12,387 bases of DNA from Gymnopus androsaceus JB14 (Eukaryota > Basidiomycota > Agaricomycetes > Agaricales > Omphalotaceae), in NCBI GenBank assembly GCA_009733575.1, contig ML770140.1, positions 5,467-17,853 on the forward strand, read 5' to 3'. The translations under genes were made by a program, and so were the position numbers. Shown piece after piece: positions 7,995 to 12,387 of the stretch. Numbering within the stretch: position 1 is the stretch's first letter; the number at the start of each line of letters is the position of its first letter. The notes under the pieces were generated by a model that saw nothing but the letters and a program-made list of their open reading frames with translations, was not told where the DNA came from and searched no databases.

Positions 7995-8004
7995 AAAGAG
8001 GGGG
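7995..8004 (+). other. Polypurine tract of the Ty3/Gypsy element
   Basis: AAAGAGGGGG, an all-purine run, ends three bases (TAA) before the right LTR at 8008. This is the expected position for the primer of plus-strand DNA synthesis. Confidence 0.88.
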
Positions 8005-8007
8005 TAA

Positions 8008-8465
8008 TGTTACAAATGTTCTTATCTTATCAGACACATAGTATTATTCCTTATCATTTTCCTTTATTTACTCTTGTATATCTACATAAACGCGCGCTTG
8101 TTTAGACGCACAGATGTACTAATTAGGTTCTGTCGATCAGAGTATGATTGTTTCCAATCATAACACATGCTAGCATGTCCATACTTGTACAATCGACCTA
8201 TAATTACTTATTGTCGTTTACTTGTTGTCTTTTATCATTTCATGCATTGTTACCGCATGGTCAGGGTATAGGGTATAGGGCTTAGGGTTTGTACATTAGT
8301 ATATATAGTAGTTGTAGCTGTAGCATAGTCCTTAGCTTCAATCTCGTCAATATCTCCTAGTTCTCAAATATCATCTTCTTCTCTTTTCATCATTGTTCTT
8401 GTCTTTGCCTAAGTCTGAAGTCGTGATGCCTGGTACCTCGTGTTGTGGGGAACTAGTCGCTGACA
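8008..8465 (+). repeat. Right (3') LTR of the Ty3/Gypsy element
   Basis: Starts TGTTACAAAT and ends CGCTGACA; 443 of 458 bases match the left LTR at a constant offset of 6,016. The copied signals lie at 8165-8178 (palindrome), 8300-8307 (TATATATA) and 8334-8344 (AGCTTCAATCT). It could drive transcription into the flank beyond 8470. Confidence 0.96.
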
Positions 8466-8470
8466 CCAGG
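8466..8470. repeat. Target-site duplication, right copy (CCAGG)
   Basis: Exact repeat of 1987-1991, directly after the terminal CA of the right LTR. Confidence 0.93.
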
Positions 8471-8845
8471 TTTTCCTGATGTAGTACCATATTATTAGAC
8501 TTTACTAAGTACTACTAATTGCTAAGCTGTAAGTACATATAGTAAGTACTTACTGAATCCAGAAGCTCAAGGCTCTATCACTAAGACAAAGTAAAGAGTT
8601 GGATCTTAATACATAGTAGTTGAGATGATATTTCTCCAATTCCATGTGAATATAGTAAGTATTAGTGCTTCTAGTCCTACTTAATGCTTATTTAGCTATT
8701 GATCCTAGGTTTATTGTACTAGGTATCTTCTATCAATTAATATACTATACATAATACATCAGAATGAGCCATTTGTACTTAGAGTTTTCCAGAAAAAGTG
8801 ACAAAGTATGGCTTAAGGCATGTAAATTTATTAAGCACTTAAAAA
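8471..8845. other. AT-rich non-coding flank, formerly contiguous with 1745-1986
   Basis: Before the Ty3 insertion this joined the MULE upstream region. It is AT-rich and contains repeated AAGTACT/TAGTAAGTA strings, including the perfect 14-bp palindrome AGTAAGTACTTACT (8541-8554) and a related ATAGTAAGTATTAG near 8650. No gene, RNA or terminal inverted repeat is recognised. It may hold the outer end of the MULE. Confidence 0.4.
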
Positions 8846-8990
8846 ACCGGGTTGCTGGTTGGGTTCCGGGTTTGATTATCTCAAACCCGACCCGGACCCG
8901 GACCTACTGGCCGACCCGGAACCCGGAAAAACCCGGTCAACCTGGTAACATCACTAATCTTTGCTGGCAAAATTAAATCGGTAAATCCGG
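8846..8990. repeat. CCCGG-repeat segment with inverted arms
   Basis: The right part carries ACCCGG five times (from 8890, 8896, 8914, 8921 and 8931); the left part carries the complementary CCGGGTT twice (near 8848 and 8866). CGGGTTTGA (8867-8875) and TCAAACCCG (8881-8889) form a perfect 9-bp stem with a 5-nt TTATC loop. A short ORF crosses it but shows no protein-like pattern. Repeat class not recognised. Confidence 0.55.
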
Positions 8991-10189
8991 GTAAATACAT
9001 GTTTTGCTGATGACTATAGTGTCATTTGAGTTGGTGCGTCCCAGGTGTGTCAGTGCTGAACCGAAATTTTGCCAGAATGAAGTGTCAGCGTTCAACTTCT
9101 AATATGTACAGTTAGCTACTACAAGATATGTAGATGTACATAGAGCTGGTTGGGCATTTTTTTGGAATTTTTTTGAAAAAGTTTTGCAACGATCCTTGTC
9201 CAAAATAGCATCTTTTAGCCCGAAATCATGGTGTCATGAAGGGCCTCTGGCTGAGGGAGGTTCCATAGGAGATTCTGGGGTCCAATGCGGTGTGTCTTTT
9301 GTACATCTATAGTAAGATCAATCCTTAGTGCCACTGCTGTCGCAATCCCCAACTGGCCACATTGCCCAAAATAAAAAGCTTATGAGCATATATTAATAGT
9401 GGATAATTCTACTCAACAACCCTGTTGAATGGTTGTTGGGATCTAACAACCCTCAAAATTTCAGCGTAATGGTGACAGTGACACCAGTGTTGCAATGGGT
9501 CACAGCAGAAAATTCTTAAGTCTTAAGTGTATTGGAGGAGAATGTAGAATAAATGTTATGAATGTGAATGGTTTACTGAAAATAAGATGGTCACAGGCAT
9601 CTGGGACTGAGTGTTATGGACCGCGCAATGCCGCAAACACACCGATTCATGCGCCTGCCACCCTGGCAGTGGGTTTGCTGTTGTCCTAGGATTATTTGGA
9701 TGATGAGTGTTTTGAATCAAGGGACTATGTTCCACAGCAACAGTGAGTGGAGCAGTATCTGGCATATAGAAAAGCTGGTGAGTGTTAAGTCTGTGCGACC
9801 AGGAGTGGAGCGGCCGAGGTATTGGACGGAAATAGTCCGGAAATGGTCCGGGCCAGACCTCACGAGATATGGGACTCAGTGAAGCTATTGGCAACACCCT
9901 TGACACGCCGTAAGGTGTCCCAAGAGGAAAACAATAGGGTAAGGCCTAAGCTAAGTCAAGGCAGCGGAACCGAAGGCGGAGCCAAGGTTTTGCCGAGATC
10001 ATGTGGCTGTGTCAGCTTAGTAACCGGAAACGTCGGAAAGACAAAGGCAAGACTCGGAAAGTGAGACCAGCTAGACTAAGTTGATTTTGGAGCTGAAGTT
10101 ACAGTACAAGTTTAACTACTTAAATACTACTAAGTCTGGATAAATGGGGAAAGTGTTTAACAATAAGAAATAGATTTCCGGGAGCTGGA
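8991..10189. other. Non-coding stretch without a recognised gene
   Basis: About 1.2 kb between the CCCGG segment and the Copia LTR. ORFs here are at most 116 codons, overlap on several frames and show no motif. One 8-bp inverted repeat is visible (CAACAACC 9414-9421, GGTTGTTG 9431-9438). A GC-richer block at about 9783-10075 (GGCCGAGG, GGTCCGGGCC, GGCGGAGCC) contrasts with AT-rich surroundings and may be an old repeat fragment. Nothing else can be supported. Confidence 0.5.
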
Positions 10190-10241
10190 TGTTGGAATAT
10201 CAAAGGTAAATATATTCTATCGAACTATACATGGAACGCTT

Positions 10242-10399
10242 TCTCGTAGTCTCCACTTGTTTGTATCACCATCCCATGCACTCCACTACTATCGTCTCGC
10301 AGACTCCACTCAGTCTCTCGCCGTATCCACTTGCTCTCTCGCAGTACCCACTTTACCGTATGGACAGTAGCCACACATATTCATGCAGTAGCCACTTGC
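10242..10399 (+). promoter_or_regulatory. Periodic CCAC-centred repeats in the Copia U3
   Basis: Seven CCAC cores start at 10253, 10283, 10306, 10327, 10348, 10371 and 10392, so the last six are spaced 23, 21, 21, 23 and 21 bp. The better copies follow TCTCGCAGTAYCCACTT (for example 10316-10332 and 10337-10353). The array ends 28 bp upstream of the TATA box, the usual place for an enhancer made of repeated activator sites. No binding factor is identified. Confidence 0.6.
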
Positions 10400-10426
10400 C
10401 CGATATATCGTTTGTACTTAGGACTG

Positions 10427-10434
10427 TATATAAG
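10427..10434 (+). promoter_or_regulatory. TATA box of the Copia LTR
   Basis: TATATAAG within CTGTATATAAGC; transcription would be expected to start roughly at 10455-10465, leaving about 90 bp of R-U5 before the LTR end. Confidence 0.6.
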
Positions 10435-10552
10435 CTTAAGTACCGTACCCTGTAATAACACTGTTGTCCCCCATCGATCTGTGTGATCGTTACCACTAAG
10501 TCCTGTGTGGACTTACTGCTGCTACTTCCTATTTAGGAACGTAACTCTAATA

Positions 10553-10564
10553 GGTTATGGGCCC
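10553..10564 (+). other. Copia primer-binding site matching the interior of initiator tRNA-Met
   Basis: GGTTATGGGCCC immediately follows the LTR. It is complementary to GGGCCCATAACC, the conserved anticodon stem-loop of eukaryotic initiator tRNA-Met. Drosophila copia is known to prime from an internal fragment of this tRNA rather than from its 3' end. The match is 12 nt; after it one extra C precedes CAGC. Confidence 0.75.
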
Positions 10565-10607
10565 CAGCCTTAACCATTGACACATCATATTGCCGTAACA
10601 CTTGTTC

Positions 10608-11495
10608 ATGCCACCCAGGCCAGATCCTCCACCACTACGAACTCGACAGGAGATAAAATCACAACAAGCACCACCACCAGTAACTCGACAACGTTCCATT
10701 GCATCGGAACAAGCCAGCTCATTGAGTAGCAAAGTTGTAACACCACAGCAGAAACCAGCACCATTACCTCCCACAGACGACACTGTTCCTTGTAAAGGAC
10801 ACCCACACATCTTTGATATCAACGAATTAGTCGACAGATACAAAAGCCGAACCACTGGAAGGTGGAGCCAGTGCGAAAAACAACATTGCCTAAATCGATA
10901 CGACGTACTTTGGACAGGTAAATTAGCAGATTTTGCGAAACCCATCGCAAAAGAGCAGGAGCAAATCATCAGAAGTCACCTACGACACATCGCCGACGAC
11001 AACGAAGACGACGACGAAGAAGAGGATACTGAAGCACCTGTTGCTCAGCCTATAGCATCATCCTCACAACAGCATACTCCCGCTCCAACACAATCACCTG
11101 CACCAAAACGCGAACCAACCCCACCTACTCCTCCACAATCATTTCCACAGGGCACTGCACCCCGTTTTCCATATTCAAATACGGAACCACCTTCTCCACA
11201 CAGAACCCCATCGCCATCAGATCCCGGATCACCAGGCACTTTAATTGCTGATTCCGACAACAACGACGAAATGTCTAAAGCACTAAAAGCCTTTGATAAG
11301 GTTACAACATTAAAGTTGGACGGATCAAATTGGGACACGTGGAAAACTCGAGTGGAATTCGCAGCCAGATCTATCGGCTATCAGCGTTATTTGGAATGGA
11401 ATCCGCAACCTGATCTTGCTCAAGGATCAAACGAGGAGCATAGGGGAAAGGATAGTGATTTGCTTAATGCAATCATTGGCCAACCGATGCTGTAA
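10608..11495 (+). pseudogene. gag: Ty1/Copia gag, N-terminal part, truncated
   Basis: The first ATG after the LTR (10608) opens 295 codons ending at TAA 11493-11495. Residues 1-65 and about 145-220 are Pro/Ser/Thr/Gln-rich and probably disordered. Between them is a basic-hydrophobic segment with CKGH and, about 30 residues on, CEKQHC, then an acidic run (DDNEDDDEEED, about residues 129-141). Near residue 235 begins the recognisable Copia gag start, LKLDGSNWDTWKTRVEF. Only about 60 residues of that domain remain before the stop, and no zinc knuckle, protease, integrase or RT follows. The downstream sequence is non-coding, so the element is truncated or interrupted at about 11475-11495. The 230-residue N-terminal extension is unusual but may be normal in fungal families. 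Confidence 0.78.
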
Positions 11496-12153
11496 AGCCT
11501 TTTAAAAAAATGTTGATAAGACTTTGTAGAGCTTTTGTAAAGAGCTACGATAACTTCTGGAGCCCCGGGAATATGGCCGGGCAGCTGCTAAAATCCGGCC
11601 TGGCACTCAGGGCGCTTATTCGGCGGCCCACGGCACCTCCGGCACCCTCCCAAAATGGCAGAATACCATCAAATACTGTTTATCCATAAGTTTTTAAAAA
11701 GATTGTGATAAGGTGATACACCTAGCCCGATGCCCGCCCACTGGCACCTATAGCATAGTGCGCTCACCGGCGCTTATTTCCCGCCCTCCGGCGCTTATTT
11801 TGACAAAAAATGTCGGTGATTAGGCTTGATAAATACTGAAAAAATCATGAAAAATACTGAAAATATTCAGGCAGTGGGAATGCACCCTGTGCCGCTTTAA
11901 TTTTTGGCACATGATTTGGGATTTGATTTTAGTGCCCACAGGGGCTATTTTGAGGAAAAATCGAAAATTAGGCCTCATAAATCCCGGAAAAATCCTGGAA
12001 AAATTGTAAAAAATGTGGAAAATATTCAGGGATGTATCACAATCACATGACCCTGGATCTTTTGCAAAAAAAACCCAATAATGGATAATAATCACAAAAA
12101 ATCAGAAATTTCTCATAAAACAGCAGCAGGGGTAGGGATATACACCATACCAT
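11496..12153. repeat. Unrecognised non-coding repeat-rich DNA after the Copia fragment
   Basis: GC-rich patches (GGCCGGGCAG, CGGCGGCCCACGGC) alternate with A-runs. GGCGCTTATT occurs at 11611, 11769 and 11790, the last two 21 bp apart. The segment from TTTTGAC (about 11797) through AAATATTCAGG (11861-11871) is repeated in diverged form from TTTTGAG (about 11948) to AATATTCAGG (12021-12030), an offset of 148-159 bp. The only sizeable ORF (minus, 11820-12095) is AT-rich and motif-free. It may be a non-autonomous element inserted into the Copia gag; the class is unknown. Confidence 0.5.
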
Positions 12154-12272
12154 ATATGGTTATGATGACATTCTATAAATATGATTAGAGTGGCACTGTA
12201 AAATATGGTCATAGTGGCACTATAAAATATGGTCATGGTGGCATTGTATGAATATGGTTAAAGTGGCACTAC
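12154..12272. repeat. Tandem array of 24-25-bp units (ATATGGTCATAGTGGCAC...)
   Basis: Five consecutive imperfect units start at 12154, 12179, 12203, 12227 and 12252 with lengths 25, 24, 24, 25 and a partial last one. The core is ATATGGTYATAGTGGCACT. The motif resumes beyond the adjacent inverted repeat as TTACAGTGGCAC at 12356-12367 and 12376-12387, where the window ends, so the array probably continues. Confidence 0.88.
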
Positions 12273-12350
12273 TCACTATGTACGTAAGTGACCGGACTTA
12301 GCATATGCTTGGCCGGCGCGGTATGTCCGGTCACTTACATACATAGCGAG
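12272..12350. repeat. 26-bp inverted repeat with 27-bp spacer
   Basis: Arms 12272-12297 and 12325-12350 pair at 24 of 26 positions; the inner 14 bp (GTAAGTGACCGGAC with GTCCGGTCACTTAC) are perfect. Both mismatches are CpG-type transitions (CA against CG, CG against TG). The spacer holds the palindrome AGCATATGCT (12300-12309) and the GC-rich GGCCGGCGCGG. It is embedded in the tandem array and could be a small transposon end or a recombination hairpin. Confidence 0.85.
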
Positions 12351-12387
12351 TATATTTACAGTGGCACCAGTATGATTACAGTGGCAC

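Larger units (their letters stand above)
1992..8465 (+). mobile_element. Ty3/Gypsy chromovirus-type LTR retrotransposon (Tf1/sushi-like), complete but inactivated
   Basis: A 6,474-bp element with identical-length LTRs (458 bp each), a 5-bp target-site duplication, a self-complementary primer site, a long leader, gag, then protease, RT, RNase H, integrase and chromodomain, and a polypurine tract next to the right LTR. This domain order plus a chromodomain after integrase defines Ty3/Gypsy chromoviruses, and the 11-nt self-priming arrangement is the hallmark of the Tf1/sushi group. Coding capacity is lost through at least nine premature stops and two or three frame changes. LTRs differ at 15 of 458 sites (3.3%), but 14 are CpG transitions, so the insertion is probably younger than an ordinary substitution clock would suggest. 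It lies head to head with the MULE gene. Confidence 0.95.
10190..10552 (+). repeat. Putative 5' LTR of a Ty1/Copia retrotransposon
   Basis: Begins TGTTGGAATATC, a common Copia LTR start, and ends at ...CTCTAATA, directly before the primer site at 10553; length 363 bp. The terminal dinucleotide is TA rather than CA, which one C-to-T change would explain. A TATATAAG box lies at 10427-10434. The second LTR is not in the window, so the borders are inferred from the start motif and the primer site only. U3 carries regularly spaced CCAC repeats. Confidence 0.72.

Noticed and set aside
9556..9906. 116-codon minus-strand ORF
   Set aside because: Composition is Pro/His/Ser-rich without any domain and it overlaps other random ORFs on the opposite strand.
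9822..10064. 80-codon ORF in the GC-richer block
   Set aside because: No motif, no splice context and no homology recognised; ORFs of this length are expected by chance in GC-richer DNA.
9970..10080. tRNA or tRNA-derived SINE
   Set aside because: The GC-richer block was scanned for A-box and B-box (GGTTCRANNCC) patterns; no properly spaced pair and no cloverleaf could be drawn.
10547..10969. 140-codon minus-strand ORF over the Copia gag start
   Set aside because: Antisense to the better-supported gag frame, which follows an LTR and primer site.
11820..12095. 91-codon minus-strand ORF rich in Phe/Ile
   Set aside because: It arises from A-rich plus-strand sequence and spans the diverged 150-bp duplication; no protein signal.
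12154..12387. CRISPR-like array
   Set aside because: Units are adjacent and imperfect without unique spacers, and the locus is fungal; a simple tandem repeat fits.

Overview
This window looks like a transposon-dense, gene-poor stretch of a filamentous fungal nuclear genome. A basidiomycete (Agaricomycetes) is most likely. The grounds are a Mutator-like (MULE) transposase with very short GT-AG introns (46-65 nt), a chromodomain-bearing Ty3/Gypsy retrotransposon of the Tf1/sushi type, a Ty1/Copia 5' end, and sequence change concentrated at CpG. No host housekeeping gene, rRNA, tRNA or CRISPR array was recognised.

Layout. (1) 1-1744, minus strand: a MULE transposase running off the left edge, in four exons with one single-base frameshift; it is otherwise well preserved. 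(2) 1745-1991: its upstream region, with a 14-bp palindrome and a 20-bp tandem duplication. (3) 1992-8465, plus strand: a complete but dead Ty3/Gypsy element. It has two 458-bp LTRs (TG...CA), a 5-bp target-site duplication (CCAGG), an 11-nt self-priming site, gag with a zinc knuckle, protease, reverse transcriptase, RNase H, integrase with a C-terminal chromodomain, and a polypurine tract. (4) 8471-10189: non-coding DNA with an AT-rich palindromic part, a CCCGG-repeat segment and one GC-richer block. (5) 10190-about 11495, plus strand: the 5' end of a Ty1/Copia element (LTR, primer site matching the interior of initiator tRNA-Met, start of gag). (6) 11496-12387: unrecognised non-coding repeat DNA, ending in a 24-25-bp tandem array that borders a 26-bp inverted repeat.

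Main interpretation. The Ty3 element was inactivated mostly by C-to-T change at CpG. Fourteen of the 15 LTR-LTR differences are transitions, and all 14 fall in CpG/TpG/CpA positions. Seven of the nine premature stops up to the chromodomain are TGA, explicable as former CGA. The catalytic YMDD of RT and the Glu of the integrase DDE triad are also changed in the way a CpG transition predicts. This fits DNA methylation followed by deamination. The MULE gene next door lacks that pattern. All family assignments were read by eye from motifs; no database search was run.
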